Assembly: GCA_030280995.1 (NCBI GenBank)
Contig: JASXTE010000016.1
Span: 19,449,501-19,513,500, forward strand
Direction: 5' to 3'
Length of the DNA: 64,000 bases
Source: Hemileia vastatrix
Lineage: Eukaryota; Basidiomycota; Pucciniomycetes; Pucciniales; Zaghouaniaceae
Shown here: positions 43,719 through 56,278 of the stretch, in pieces
Numbering within the stretch: position 1 is the stretch's first letter
Layout of the letters: the number at the start of each line of letters is the position of its first letter
The notes under the pieces: model-generated
Databases searched by the model: none
What the model was told of the DNA's origin: nothing
What the model saw: the letters and a program-made list of their open reading frames with translations, nothing else
Translations under genes and position numbers: made by a program

Positions 43719-44758
43719 TTTTTTTGGTAATACCCTCCCCTGCTATTTACCATAACAAGGCGTGGGGATCACCACTTTTTTTCCAAGTCAGAAAAAAAAT
43801 TATGATAAAAAAATGGCAATACCCTCCCCTGTGACTTATTGAAGTAGGGGCATAGATTGCCAAAATTAATGTTCATTGCATAAATTAACATGTAAACAAG
43901 TCTTATAAGATAATTAACAAACCTAAATTAATGACAATTAAAGTAAAAATTTGAGTGGAAATCATCTGTGACCAAAGTAAATGAAATCAAGCACTAATGT
44001 ATACATGAGCTTCATAAAAAAAACAAATTTCCTCATGATTACTGTTATACAACACACGGCCTGATTGCCCATTCATTTAGGTAAGTAGAGTATCATATAT
44101 GACTTTAAAATTTTAATTTGTGAAATAAAAATAAAATTTGAAAGCCTATATTACACCCCATAATTAATCAAAATTGGATGAAACTTACCTAAAAATCTCT
44201 CCTCAAACTACCTGAAAGAAATAGTCCCAAAAATTACCAAAAAAGAGTCCCAAAATTTCAGCAAAAGCGCTCCAAAAGATGCCAGAAATAAGTCCCAAAA
44301 GTACCCAAAAAGTGTTTCAAAAGTTTCCAAAAAAGTTTCCCTAAATTCTCCTAAAAGTGCTTTAAAATTGCCCAAAAATGTGTACTGAAAGACCCCTGAA
44401 ACCTCCCCAAAACTTGCAAGAAAAGTGCCTAAAGATTTCCAGAAAGATGGAAAAAAGTGTCAAAAAAGTCCCAAAAAAACTTAAAAAAACTTACAAATGA
44501 TTTTTAAATGTTTCTAAATGGTTTTCAAAGGTTTCTAAGCACTTACAAATTGGTTTAGTGAAAAAATAGACCTAATATAGCTCAAAAATACTTAAAATCC
44601 ACTGAGAATGCTTGGAAAATGTTTCTAGAATGTTTTAACAAAATAAAATACCAAAAATAGGCCAAAAACACCTTAAAGTAAGTGGGAATTTCTCAGAAAA
44701 TGTTTCCAAATCAATTCTGAATGATTCCAAAGCAATTTAGCAAAAAAAAGTCAAAAAA
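43719..44758. repeat. Harbinger-2 non-coding core: two tandem-repeat units and a degenerate minisatellite
   Basis: Two GGCAATACCCTCCCCTG units correspond to the Harbinger-1 array. From about 44215 to 44758, continuing after the LTR-A at 45941-46100, is a diverged short-period repeat (roughly 15 bp; CCCAAAAAttaCCAAAAA-like). No gene is seen. Confidence 0.6.
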
Positions 44759-45935
44759 AGTCAGCCTAGATATCCCTAGGACTGAGTATTTCTTATGCTT
44801 AAAATAAAATAACCTTAAGTAAATTAAGCTTATATCTTAAAAATAAGGTTAAAATAATAATATATATTATTATATTATATATATATATAATCATTATTCT
44901 ATTATATAAATTATAGTAGTTTAAATAGCTTATCCCTAGCCTAATAATACTTATTAAGGTGTTAATGGAGTCATAATATACTTATCTTAAGTGATATGAA
45001 GTAATTATTGACATGCATAAGCTTATATGTATACATAAATATCATATTCAGTGAAATATGCAGTATATTATGTATATTTAGGTATATAAGTGGGTTTTAG
45101 CCCCTTAAAAGCCTATAGCCTTTGTTTTTCTGCTTATTTTAGGTCATATGGACAAAATCAGTGGACTCACAATGCCTACAGACGCATAGACATCTATATC
45201 AGGGGCATACACTCAGTTTGGACAACTTAATTTACTTCCTTGGATGGTTATTCACAGATTTATGGGTTGGAAGGTCATTTCTGGGTTAATGTGGATGCTT
45301 GGGGATGTTATTGGGGGCTTGGACATTTTATTTGTTTCCTTTATATGCTTTGGGTTTCATTAAATCTCTTTTTGATTGCTTATTTTACCTGTTTCTTTAT
45401 GGTATCAGCTTTTATCTGGATTTTCTATTTGTGGTATAGATCTGTGTTATCATTAATTGTGATGGAGGGTCCTTAATGGAGGTCTGGGTGTTGAATCTAC
45501 TTGAAGTGGACGCCATGGGGAGGTGATGGGCCCTCACAGTGCTGTAATTTACGGGGATAGAAGTGACATCATCTGGATTGAAGGTCTGTGCACTCCAGTG
45601 GATTTGGGTATAAGTAAGGAGGGATTTTGATGGTTATTTATCATCATTCACTTGCTAAAATTCAAACAAACACTACAATACAATTATTAGCATTCAGAAA
45701 TATATTATAAATCCATTATAAATTGATATTATCTTTATATAAGATATAACTATATTTTATTCATCTATTTTCCACCACTAGCACGCATTTAAATCCAAGT
45801 ATTGTGAGTTTGATTTGAGTATAACTATTTTATTAGTCTTCCCCTGAGGTTTAATCACTAAATCATTTATCAATAAGTAGTAGGAACATAAGTAAACACT
45901 ATTATATCATACTTGTATACTAGACTATACTGACA
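44759..45935 (+). mobile_element. Solo LTR, family A, inserted in Harbinger-2
   Basis: 1177 bp, nearly identical to 1856-3032; ends GTCAGCC (first base changed) and CTGACA, with AAAAA on both sides as probable target duplication inside an A-rich repeat. Confidence 0.9.
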
Positions 45936-46809
45936 AAAAAAGTGAAAATGCCTAAAAATGACCAAAAAACACTAAAAAGTCAATAAATCAACAATAAATA
46001 TGATAGAGAACAAGAAAAAAGAGGAAAATAAAGGGGAGAAAGGGAAATAAAAACAGATAAATCAGCAATCAAAATAAAAAAGGCAATAAAAAAAGGAAAC
46101 AAAAAAAGAGACAAGAAAAAAGACATTTCAATTAGAAATTGAATTATAAAAATGAGAAAGTGACTTACTTTGAGTGCTGTGATATGAGAAGTATCAGAAC
46201 CAACAATGAATGATGGAAGTTAGAGATGAAGAGAAGATGCAATATCTTAGTGAGACAGAATCTTAGAAATGTTATGCATTAGCAATAGTTATGCAATTTC
46301 AAGTCTGGGAGATGAACCAAAACAAATGAAACTGAGAAACTGGGGAATTTCATTGGCAAAAATTATTACACAAAAAAAAAGTTGTAAATCAGTTAAGCTA
46401 GGCCCTCAAAATGAGTGACTTGCTTTGTATGAAGGTGAATTATTCATTGATGGTGGACTAAAAGTGGCATGTTATGTTAGTGAACAGTGGTAAAGATTAA
46501 GGGTAAGTGTATGATTATAGAATTGATTAATTTCTGGTAAGTCATACAACTCACTCATATGAATAAGCCCTTAAGGATTAGGTGAAAAAAATCTAGGTGT
46601 TGGTGATTTTGTACCTAGTTCTGACTAAACATGATGGCAAAGGGAAGTGTTTTGATGACTTGTTTGACCCAAAAGAAGACGTGTTTGCAAACAAATATGC
46701 TGTTGAAATAAAACTTTTCAGGGCAGGTGTATTTCATTTTTTGATGGTGGGTTTGGTAACTTTTTTGTGGTGTGTTTATTTGGAATATTTGGTAACGTTT
46801 AAGACCCCT

Positions 46810-48579
46810 AATAAATACTATAGTTATTCTGCTTGGGTGGTATAGAAAAGGCAGAGGGAAGAGGTGGAGTGAAACAGAAAGAAGAAAAGGAAGACAGGTA
46901 GAGTGTAGTGAAAGTTGAAGGGAGGGTAGAAAAAAGTGGTGAAGAAGGAGGTGCAGGAAGGGCTGAAGTGAGAAAGAAGAAGGGAGGGAGAGGTTAACTC
47001 TTCAGATAGAAAAACAGTGAAGTGGGTTTAAACAAAATTATTTCCAGAATCACAAACAAAAGCACAATCAAAATCCAAAAAATAAATGGGAATAGATGTC
47101 TGTAAAACTCAATTTTCCTGATGTGAACCTTTCGAAGGGAATGATAAAGATAAGATGGAGGAAGGAGGGGAAGAAAAACAGATGAGAGACTTAGATAATG
47201 ATTCCCTGGGATGAGATAAATTTACCAGTTTTACAACTAATATGTTTCCAAGAGCCCCAGAATAGTTAAGACACCAGTGTGGAGATAGTGAAAAAAAGGG
47301 AGGGAAGTCAGAATGATATGATAGAGCATGAAAGAGAGAGGTGAACACAGTGGTATTGGATGTGAGCACAAGGGGGAGGGAGAGAATACCAGCTAGAAAG
47401 CAGCTTTATTTGGGAAGCAGTTATTCAGAAACAACTTAAATAACCAAAAAAACAGTATCAACATGCATGTTAGGCATGCATATTATATAGCCTATTGTGT
47501 TAGTAGTGTCTTTACCTAAACTAAGCCAGAAGTATATTACCCCATCAAGAAAGTGAAAAGAATCATTTCCTCATACAAGTTTGCAGTATTATTTTCTCAT
47601 TCTCATTATCTTTCAAGGTTAGCTTTAAAATGTCAAGTAAATATCTGGCTATATATAACACAGATTATTAAACCAGCTTGTTTCTGAATCAAATATTTAT
47701 TAGAGGGATGACCAAGTTGACAAATCAGCACCTAAATTGATTCTTGATTTCAACCCAAGTCAGAAATTATAAGACAACTTCTAGTTTTTGAAATAAATGG
47801 CTCATTTCAGAAATAATGAAATTTAATTTTTTTGTGAAAAAAGTACTACTTCCAAGAAAAAAAATGAAAAATCATTTCAATATTGAGATATGAAAGTGTT
47901 TTGGCCAGTGTGATTTAAAAATAGAAGATTATTCACTTGCTGATTTATGAAAACTTTATTTCTGATTTTTAATGCTGATTTTCTGACTATGACACCCCCT
48001 ATTACATGCATACTTACTAGGTTATAGATGAGGAATGACTCTACAATGTGAATGTGAAATGAAGATATATAATTTTTGGTTGTGGCCAAATAAAATCAAT
48101 TATGCTGCTAGATAACTTTCCCTTAATTATTTGAAATTTACGTGATGGGTTGGAGAAGGTGATAGAATGGGATGTGAAGGGAGAGCTGTAGACCAAGTAA
48201 GATTCCAACCATCTCTTCCACAAAAGCTAAGTATAGGAGGGAGTTTACAAGGTGTACAACATAAGGTAGTGCAGTGTCAACCTATGTCGGATGTCTCAGC
48301 AAATTAAAATTTCTAGACCTGGAAATATTAGTAATAATATAATGAAGTTGTGGTAAAAGTTAATAGAAAGAGAAATAAAATTCCTTGAAGACAGATATTT
48401 CAGTGGTAATAAAAAAAGCTTTGAAAAGTGGGGGGTCAGAGTGGGAGTAAAATGAGGAGGTGTTAGTCCATCTTTCCAAACTAGAAAGAGAAGGTAAGGT
48501 GTGAAATTGGAGTTTTTTTGTCTTCCAGTCTCGCATCTAATGGTAAGATCAAATTTCAAAGTCAATTTGACAGATGATA
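46810..48579. other. Interval without a supportable gene
   Basis: Purine-rich (GA/AG) from 46850 to 47400, then AT-rich. At 47991-48000 GACACCCCCT followed by ATTAC looks like another right-hand Harbinger-type end without a visible partner. Open frames here lack any recognisable domain. Confidence 0.45.
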
Positions 48580-49011
48580 CAGCTATATAAAAAAGTCTTG
48601 GTGCACTTTTCCAAAAAATCACCACTTTGTCACAGAAATTTTAGTGGCATTTTACTGTCCAATCTGCCACTAGCTGAAAATCCATCCTCCTCAAAAAAAG
48701 GTTTTCTGAGGGTTATATCCCAACCAAATGGACCCACCCAGCCCACCCAGCTCCATCCAATTTCCTATCCTTGACTCAAATCTAATTCCTCCTCCCATCC
48801 AACTCTCAGCTTGGTCAGTTTTTTTTAAACCTTTTTATGGGGTTTGGTGGGCTGGGAGGGCCCATTCAGTTGGGGATAGAACCCTCATAAAACCTTTTTT
48901 GGAGGATAGATTTTCAGCTAGTGGCAGATTGGACAGTAAAATGCCACTTAAATCGCTGTGACAAAGTGGCGTTTTTTTGGAAAAGTGCACCAAGACTTTT
49001 CAATATAGCCG
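48580..49011. mobile_element. Fold-back MITE with TA target site (432 bp)
   Basis: Arms of about 170 bases pair across the element, for example AGTCTTGGTGCACTTTTCC at the left against GGAAAAGTGCACCAAGACT at the right, and CCACTAGCTGAAAATC against GATTTTCAGCTAGTGG. Ends CAGCTATAT / ATATAGCCG are flanked by TA. It shares the end design of 16133-16573. No coding capacity. Confidence 0.85.
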
Positions 49012-49442
49012 TATTGCAATTTCCGGGTCTCAATTATCCAGTTCTACACCTTAAAGTCAAAACTTAATCCTTGGTGGGAGTAAGTATATTTAAAGAGTAT
49101 TCAATCTTTTTTGTAAAAGATATAATTCTTTTAAACCAAAATATAAAAATTATGATTGGGTGTGATAATTGAAATAACAATTCTGTTTTCAATACAGTTC
49201 AAATAATTAAGAAAATGTTAAAAATTCCTAATAGTTTTAAGAAGGAAGCATACTAATGAATAACAATATGCATACAAGCTTTTGAATGTTTGGCATGTGA
49301 TTTTTAGAGCCTTTTGACAAACTACATTGCAAAAATCACCAAAAAAAAGTCATGCCATGGACATGACTTTCTTTCTGCGACAATTATTTAACATAGTTAA
49401 TGATTTTGTGATTGACCCTTACACAGCGTGCAAAATTTGGCC

Positions 49443-49565
49443 GAGTAAATTCACCCTCTTCTGCACGCTGAATTTACTCTGCTGAAGATCTAGAAATTGA
49501 CATTCATTTTTCCAACTAATTCTCTCCTTGAATTCTTTGTGTGGAAAAGGGTGAATTTACTCGCC
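49443..49565. repeat. Inverted repeat pair GAGTAAATTCACCCT
   Basis: GAGTAAATTCACCCT (about 49443) and AGGGTGAATTTACTC (about 49551) face each other; the left copy also pairs with TGAATTTACTC at about 49474, giving a palindrome within the left arm. Possibly a small MITE; boundaries unclear. Confidence 0.5.
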
Positions 49566-49941
49566 CTTTCCCTTGCGCCCTGTTTCAGTCATGCACCTTT
49601 CATCCAATAAAATAAAAAAGTGAAAATTGCACTTTAACATCTTGTTAAGGTTAATATTAGTTTCCGTTAATTCCCTCTAATCTTATCTATCTCATCTATT
49701 ATCAAAACCGTATACTTCTTATATTTTCTAATTGTTTCCTTACTCATTTTAATTTATTTATCACCATATTAAATTTGTAACAAGATTCATCTACTCTGAG
49801 AGTTAATTGAGCACTACTCTAGTTATAATAAGTTCTGTTATTACCTCTCCAGTTACTGTCTCTTTCCTTGCATAAAGTATGGCTGCCCTCTATTACTTTG
49901 GCATCCATCTTTCATGCTTCTTTCGCCAGAAAAAAAAACAT

Positions 49942-50120
49942 GGGCACCTGATAGCAGGTGCCAATCCCTATCTTTGACTTGACTCAATTTCAGCTCAGCT
50001 GTAATTCTTCTGGAAAGACTGCGCACTGAACAATGAGCACACTAGCTCGCGCAACATCAAATCAAATTTACTCTTAAATCAAAACTGAATATAGGGATAG
50101 GCACCTTCTAGCAGGTGCCA
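49942..50120. mobile_element. Small MITE (about 180 bp) with palindromic terminal repeats
   Basis: Left GGCACCTGATAGCAGGTGCC then ATCCCTAT; right ATAGGGATA then GGCACCTTCTAGCAGGTGCC. The ends are inverted copies, and each end is itself a palindrome, as in the MITE at 41226-41474. No coding capacity. Confidence 0.7.
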
Positions 50121-50420
50121 CTTGATTTTTGGCGGTGTTTAGTGCTTTAAACCTCTGACCTTTTTCTTTTTACTTACTTAACCGAATTAGGCCTTCTCCT
50201 CTCTTGACCTCATTTTTGACCAGTAGACCTATACACTTGACCTCGCTTCTCTGGAACTATATTTGACCTTACTTACCTGTTGACTATTTCCTTACAGATC
50301 TAAACGAACTCTGAATAATAATGATTTTACTGATATTTACTATTTTACTAATTTAAATGTCCACATTTTTATTGGATCTTTTATCTATTTTTTCTTAACA
50401 GAGGTAATTGTTTTGCAGCT

Positions 50421-50558
50421 TTAGATAAAGACATGAAGTCTGATTAGAACACTAAGCACGACTACTGGTGGTAAACCCCAAATTTTCCTTTAGATAAAGA
50501 CACGAAGTCTGATTAGAACACTAAGCACGACTACTGGTGGTAAACCCCAAATTTACCT
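50421..50558. repeat. Tandem duplication, two 69-bp units
   Basis: TTAGATAAAGACATGAAGTC... starts at 50421 and again at 50490 with only a few differences. No gene is apparent around it (49012-51703 otherwise looks non-coding). Confidence 0.85.
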
Positions 50559-51703
50559 AACAGACAAGACCGTATTAGACAGAGTATAAAGTAAGGAATA
50601 AGGGGGAATACCTATAGCGTGAAGTGAGCGCGTAGGGCAAAAGGCACCGAGCAAATGTAACGCAAAGAGAAGAAAGAATAAGTAAAATTGTAGATGATTA
50701 AAAGATACTAGTAACTGCTGTCTACTTATATATAAGTTGTCTACAATTTTACCATCCATTGATTTTTATGAGAATAGATATTAAAAAGGAAACTTTGCGT
50801 AACAGGGGTGTTCAAGAATGTAGCTAAGTATGTATATGCTGAGCTAAAGCTTGTAGCTAGCTGAGGTATGAGTTTAATGTTGACAGGAGTGGACAGGGAG
50901 AAACACGAAGTATAGAGGAAGTAAAATTACAACTTCTAATATTTTTGACTTGGACAAATTTAGACTTCTTGGTTACTTGATCATATCATTATTTGACCAC
51001 TATTATTAATGCTACCTCTGCTAAAAATTTACAGATACCTTTTCATATCGCTAAGGGCATAAAATTTTGACAACTTTTTTTGAGTAGGAACCCATAATAG
51101 AAGTGTATTTTTAAGGAGAACCCACAGTTGGCATTATAGGATTTTTACGTCCACCTGCAGTTTGGTGTTGAAAATGTGTAAGTAGATTATCCGAGAAAAT
51201 AAATGAAAAATAAAGATCGATTGATTCATTAAAATATTATGCTGCTCATAAATTTGAGGGGAAACATTGATATAATTGGATTAGTATATAAGATGTGTTT
51301 AGTTGATCTTCTAGCACAACAAGGTAGAAATACGAAAATAGCATCATAACCACATGTCTGATTCTTGTAATATGAGTTTTTTAAACTTGCTCATATTGTG
51401 GACATAATATAATCAGAATTATCATAATTTATGACTTCTGAGCGCTATGAAATCCCTTGTAACTGAACCATAATCGATACTATAATTTTTTTAAGAAAAA
51501 GATTGTGAATTCCCGTTTATTACAAGAGTTCATCTTGAAAGAAAAACTTACAGTCTGAAAAATAAAGACAACAAAAAAGATTAATCCAGTTCCGTGCGTC
51601 ATTATGGTACAGACACTAGTCCAATAGGGGCTGACCGAATACATTAATGTAGAAAAGAGCAGTCATTGAATTCTCCCCATATTTCAAAGGTATCATCAAC
51701 AGC

Positions 51704-53231
51704 TTACCTCAGATAGAAGTCCAACGGGTGCACAAGAACTATCAAGCCAATAGTTGTGTTCCACAACAGTCCAGTAAATGTGATTCCGCTTTGTATGAAG
51801 AGGTTCTCTGCAGAATCGCAAAAACAATATCAATTATAATGGTACAGGACTGCTAAAAATATGAGCTCACGATGCTCAGGTGTGATTACAGTATTTAATC
51901 GTTGATAATTATGTGATTTCAGTGACTCTTTCGAATCTGAAGCTTTGAGGGAATTCTCTGTGTATCTAAAGCTAATTAACGCAAAAAAACTGAACGCCAA
52001 TGTTTTAGTTGATATTTCACCAATAGTGAAAGCTCAATTTACCTACATCAAGCCAAAAGCAAATCCCAGTAGCTTTATAGAGGTCAAATTGTTTCAATAA
52101 ACGGTTTAGATTATATAAAATTTATCACTTTAAAAATCATAATATTTTAATTGACTAACCCAAGTTGATGTCGCACCGGTTATTAGCCAAGACCAACCCA
52201 TCCATCGAGTGTGACCAATAATTACTTGAAAGGTGTTAATAAATTCATTTCCTTCCATAACCATTAAGGGCAAATTTCCGGAGACTGGATCCAAGATAGC
52301 TTCTTTCAGATGAATGTAGAGCTTTTTATGAATTCTATCAAGGTGAGGTATTAAGATAGTAACCGTTGAGCATCCAATAGCAGCATGCAGGATTGCACTA
52401 CCAGGTAATATGAGAGCTGAAAAATTTAATAAAATAGGATTTTCAAGCCATTTGTTGTGACGTCGAGCTGGTATTGAAAGCCTGAAGTCAGGTTTTTTAT
52501 GTTAACTCTCGCTATCTTTAAATTATGAATAAATGGTTCATATACTTACCAGGCATATATGGCACCAAAAGAGCTCAACCATGCACCCCAAAAGCCCTAG
52601 TTACCAAAAAAAAATTCCTTGTAAGAAAACGACTTTACTTTTGGGAACATGTGAGAGTTATACTGGTAGCCAGATCAGTGCAAGCCTAAACGAAAACAAT
52701 TAGCTGGATTCGCTTCAGTATTTCGAATGCTTCACCTACACTATTCTTGAAAACGCTCGAACCCGAAAATTTTTTCGATAGGCAGGGTCGATTTCAATGA
52801 TTATTAAAGTTGAATATATCAAAGCTGCTATAAATTGAAAAATAGCCAAGGCAAAAGTGCCGTTGGGCACCAAATAGGGAATGTGCGAGCTGGTGACACT
52901 TTCTAAATGAGACTTCTCAGAATCGATGTAAAAGATGTCAAATTAGAGGAACTAACTAACTTTGAGGGTAATGCTTCCTGAAAAACCAAAGATGTTCAGA
53001 TTTAAAATCTTGACTGCGAGTAAAAAACCATATAGTAAAAGCCCCTATGTAGATTAGTACTAGAAGGTAAATGACTCCCATCAAAATCAGGTAGTTTGTT
53101 ACACATTGGGGCTGAAAAATGTAAATTCTTGCTTCAATATATTTAAAGAAGAAAAGAAAAAAATTCTCATTTTTTGGCTTGAGGATCAGCAAATCGGAGA
53201 AAGCTGATAAGGTTTGCTTTCCTAAGTTCAT
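51704..53231 (-). CDS. Polytopic membrane protein of unknown function, about 343 aa, 7 exons
   Basis: Minus-strand exons 53231-52961, 52902-52742, 52596-52550, 52481-52160, 52072-52047, 51971-51871 and 51807-51704 join in phase and end at TAA. All introns are GT-AG; one exon is only 26 bases. Hydrophobic segments include YLILMGVIYLLVLIYIGAF, FALAIFQFIAALIYSTLIII, WGAWLSSFGAIY, ILPGSAILHAAIGCSTVTIL, WMGWSWLITGATSTWLLGFA and FTGLLWNTTIGLIVLV, suggesting six or seven membrane spans. The first exon is uncertain: an acceptor at 53111 (TTTTTCAG) could instead follow an upstream exon. I do not recognise the family. CpG and codon use resemble host genes rather than the nearby elements. Confidence 0.65.
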
Positions 53232-53936
53232 GGCTTGTTGATACTTGAGTTGTATTTCTTTTTTTTATTCTTTTTTTTTTTAAAAAAATGACTTGTTTTC
53301 GATAAAAGATTGAAGGATTATCACAAATAATGGAAATATTCAAAGATGAGAGGATAAAAGCAATCACTTTCGAGATCTTACTTTTTGATAGCAAAACAAA
53401 ATATTCTCATGAGTGGTCTTGAACAGAGATGAGAGCCCACATTGAATCCATTGTCTAATCACATATGAAAATAAGTTTTGGGCTTTTTCCAACTGTTATA
53501 CAGAAAAATCATGTATTACTACAAATGATTTCCGGAATTGTAAAACTGTGATTAAAATTTTAAGGTTTGTTTTGTAAGCGGAGCCATTTAAACTTGAAAG
53601 AGTATCCGTGCTATTATAGTTGAGCGACATATTTAACGATTAACCTCACATTGTATTTGCAAAACATTAAAATCTATGAATAATCTCAGAAATATTATAA
53701 TTAATGACGAGTTCCATCAGAAAGAGCTCTCTGCAGTAATCTTACAATTATACCAATGCATAGCTATGTGAATGTTGATAATTTTTCCGCATACTGGTAG
53801 GTAATTCACAACAAACAGCTAGATGAATTTTACTTATGAAATAGTTTTTATATTTCCACTCTATACATCTGTTAATAGTCATTCAATAATTTTTATTGGG
53901 AGTAAAAACCTGCAACCTGGAGTAGGGATGTATGTA
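53232..53936. other. Interval upstream of the membrane-protein gene
   Basis: AT-rich, with no supported gene beyond a possible first exon of the membrane-protein gene; presumably includes its promoter. Confidence 0.4.
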
Positions 53937-55505
53937 CAGTGGCCCGGCAATATATTTTTGCCACCCCTTAATTTTTTTGTTACTCTCAAACAACCACTCA
54001 GATCTCATCACGCTTCTGTATCGTAGCTATTTCACATCTCAAGATTCCAAATATCATATCTAAATTTTAGCAAACTAATTCATTTTTTTGTATTTAAAAT
54101 TTTTGGCAGACCCCTGTTGTATATCTTAACAATAGGTAGTTTCTAGATGGTGTGTTGAACACCATAAGTGATGCTAGATACTATATAAAGACTATATCAA
54201 GAAAAAAATGTAAGTATATATATATATATATTGACTTTTTTCATCAGTCACCAACAAGTAGTTCCCCCAGAAGCTTTGAGAACAGCTTGCCTCCTTTGAG
54301 GCATAGATGCAACGTGAGTCATCAGCATGTCTTCTGGATGGTCATCCCAAACTAAACGTAAGGCTTCGCATATCTCTTCTTGTTTTTGGGTAGTAATATT
54401 GATGAATTTTGTTTTCATGATTTTCTATACATTTTCAATTGTGTCCAGGTCAGGCAATTGGGCTGGCCACTCAATCGTCTTCAATCAAACTTGATCACAA
54501 AACTCTTGAACTTGTTTGGAAGTGTGTATTAGTTTGGTGTCCACAATGAGGACCAATTTATTGCATGGATTGTTTGTTTCCAAGAATGGGATCAGACTTC
54601 TGAGATAAACATGTTCAATCATGGTCTTGGAAGTTTGAAATTGAGCTGGGAAAATAATAGAGGGAGTTCGAAAGAGTTCACAAAGCACCTTCAAACCATA
54701 ATGGATGAACATCCACTTTGGAATGTCGCTTGAAGACACTCAGGTAAGTATTTTTCGCATTTCATACACTAGACATGTTTCACTGCTGAAAGCTTTCCAA
54801 ATTCAAATGAGGACTCATCATTCCATGATACTTTCTTCCAATCTTCAACTGTCCAATGAAGATGGAAGCAAGCAAAAGCAAGTCGGGGCTGGCAATGAGC
54901 TTCCCCTACAAATGGTTTTTTGGCAGCAACTGGATTAAAAAGCCCCAACTCGTGGGCACACTTTCAGAGAGTTCAGGCTGAAAAGCAAGTAGCCATCATT
55001 TCACATAATTTGTGGAGCTTGATGTCACAATTACTTTTGAGGAGTAGTGACGGCTGTTGTATGTCATGGTTTGTTGCATTGCATGTGTGGCCAGAATGGG
55101 GAGCAGTTTCCACAGTATCCCAAAGTGAATATTGCTTGAGTATTGCCCAAAAAATGGAGAGGGGGAGTTTCAAATGGCAGGATATTTGAGACTTGTTGTA
55201 GCCCCCCATCCAAATTCCAGCAACCAGGGCTTTGGTTTGAGTTGAATGGTGTGGCTTTTTGACTTGGGATACGGGCATTTTTGAGCAGAAAAAAGTAAAA
55301 AAATTACAGTATTTTTGTGAGCTTAATAACTAAAAAAGTAACAAAAAAGGTATAAAAAAACTTACATTGAGAAAATTGAGAACAGGAAGTAATGAGAGTG
55401 AGGTGAAAAGGTGTTGGTTTTGTTGAGATGATGGTGGTATAATGTAAAGATGCAGAAACTGAAAAAAAAAATTATGGGGTGGCAAAAATATATTGCTTGC
55501 CACTG
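53937..55505 (-). mobile_element. Tc1/mariner-type transposon, 1.57 kb, decayed
   Basis: Ends CAGTGGCCCGGCAATATATT and its inverse (AATATATTGCTTGCCACTG) continue inward for about 40 bases including TTTTTGCCACCCC, and are flanked by TA at 53935-53936 and 55506-55507. Size, ends and the TA site fit a Tc1/mariner element. It contains a broken minus-strand transposase. Confidence 0.9.
54485..55278 (-). pseudogene. Tc1/mariner transposase remnants
   Basis: 55278-54973 encodes a helix-turn-helix region (GYNKSQISCHLKLPLS, then a DTVETAPHSGH linker matching the usual R/GRP-like spacer of Tc1 proteins). 54739-54485 encodes the core with SDIPKWMFIHYG and LVLIVDTKLIHTSKQVQEF, the second catalytic Asp block. 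A frameshifted stretch lies between. Stops prevent a full product. Confidence 0.8.
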
Positions 55506-55523
55506 TACATATGTGCTTATTTA

Positions 55524-55989
55524 CAGTGGCCTACCAAAAGTCTGTGAACAGCATTTTTATGAATTTTCCATATTTTGAACTAAAATCGCTTTCCATTTCA
55601 TATTCTGTTCATCTTCTCATGACAAAAATTCACTGATAATAAATTCTGACTAGAACCACAACATGAAATTTGACATTCCTGACTCAAACAATGCACCTCT
55701 GTAAAATTCACCTCCTCCAGCTCCTCTTGAACTGCTGTAGAAAGACTCTTACAGTTGCCTTGCTGTAAGCTGAATCCAAGGGAGTTGGATAAACAAAAGA
55801 AAACCCTATTCCTATAAATAAAATCAGAGCTCTCAATAATCTAAGTTATAATGTTTACTTGATATGTAAAAGAATTATTGACCAGTTTTTATAAATGCTT
55901 TTGAGATGATTAGAATCTTTGTCCTTAGAAAAATAACTGAAATACAACAAAAAGTTACACCAGAGAAAAGATATTTAAATGACTGTAAT
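55524..55989. mobile_element. Left-end fragment of another Tc1-like element
   Basis: CAGTGGCCTACCAAAAGTCT after TA at 55522-55523 resembles a Tc1-type terminus, but no inverted partner occurs before Harbinger-3 begins at 55990. It may continue beyond the window. Confidence 0.5.
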
Positions 55990-56278
55990 AGGGGGTTTCA
56001 GTTCTGGAAAATCCACACTTAAATTTGACCAAATCCACACTTATCTAAGTGCAGATTTATGAAACACACTAGCCCCAACACTGGTGGATTTCAAAAGTGA
56101 AATAAGTCACTTATTTCACTCAAATCTGCACTTTCTCAACCAAAAGTGCTGGTTTCACCATTACACACATCTCACTGATTTTTCAGCATCATCTCATTCA
56201 TATGCAGCACTCCAAAGAATAACACTTCATATATCTTAACATTGTGCATCATCTTCATTTTTCTACCATATAAGAGTC

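Noticed and set aside
46597..46845. Open frame overlapping the right end of Harbinger-2
   Set aside because: No domain, and the frame covers the inverted terminal repeat; judged non-coding.
47109..47369. Minus-strand frame rich in Ser and Leu
   Set aside because: It arises from a GA-rich stretch with no splice signals or conserved motif.
50553..50759. Minus-strand frame of 68 codons next to the 69-bp tandem repeat
   Set aside because: No recognisable motif and no supporting signals; probably chance.
51616..51672. A further 3' exon for the membrane-protein gene
   Set aside because: With the phase of the preceding exon it reaches a stop after three codons; reading on to TAA at 51704-51706 without an intron is simpler.
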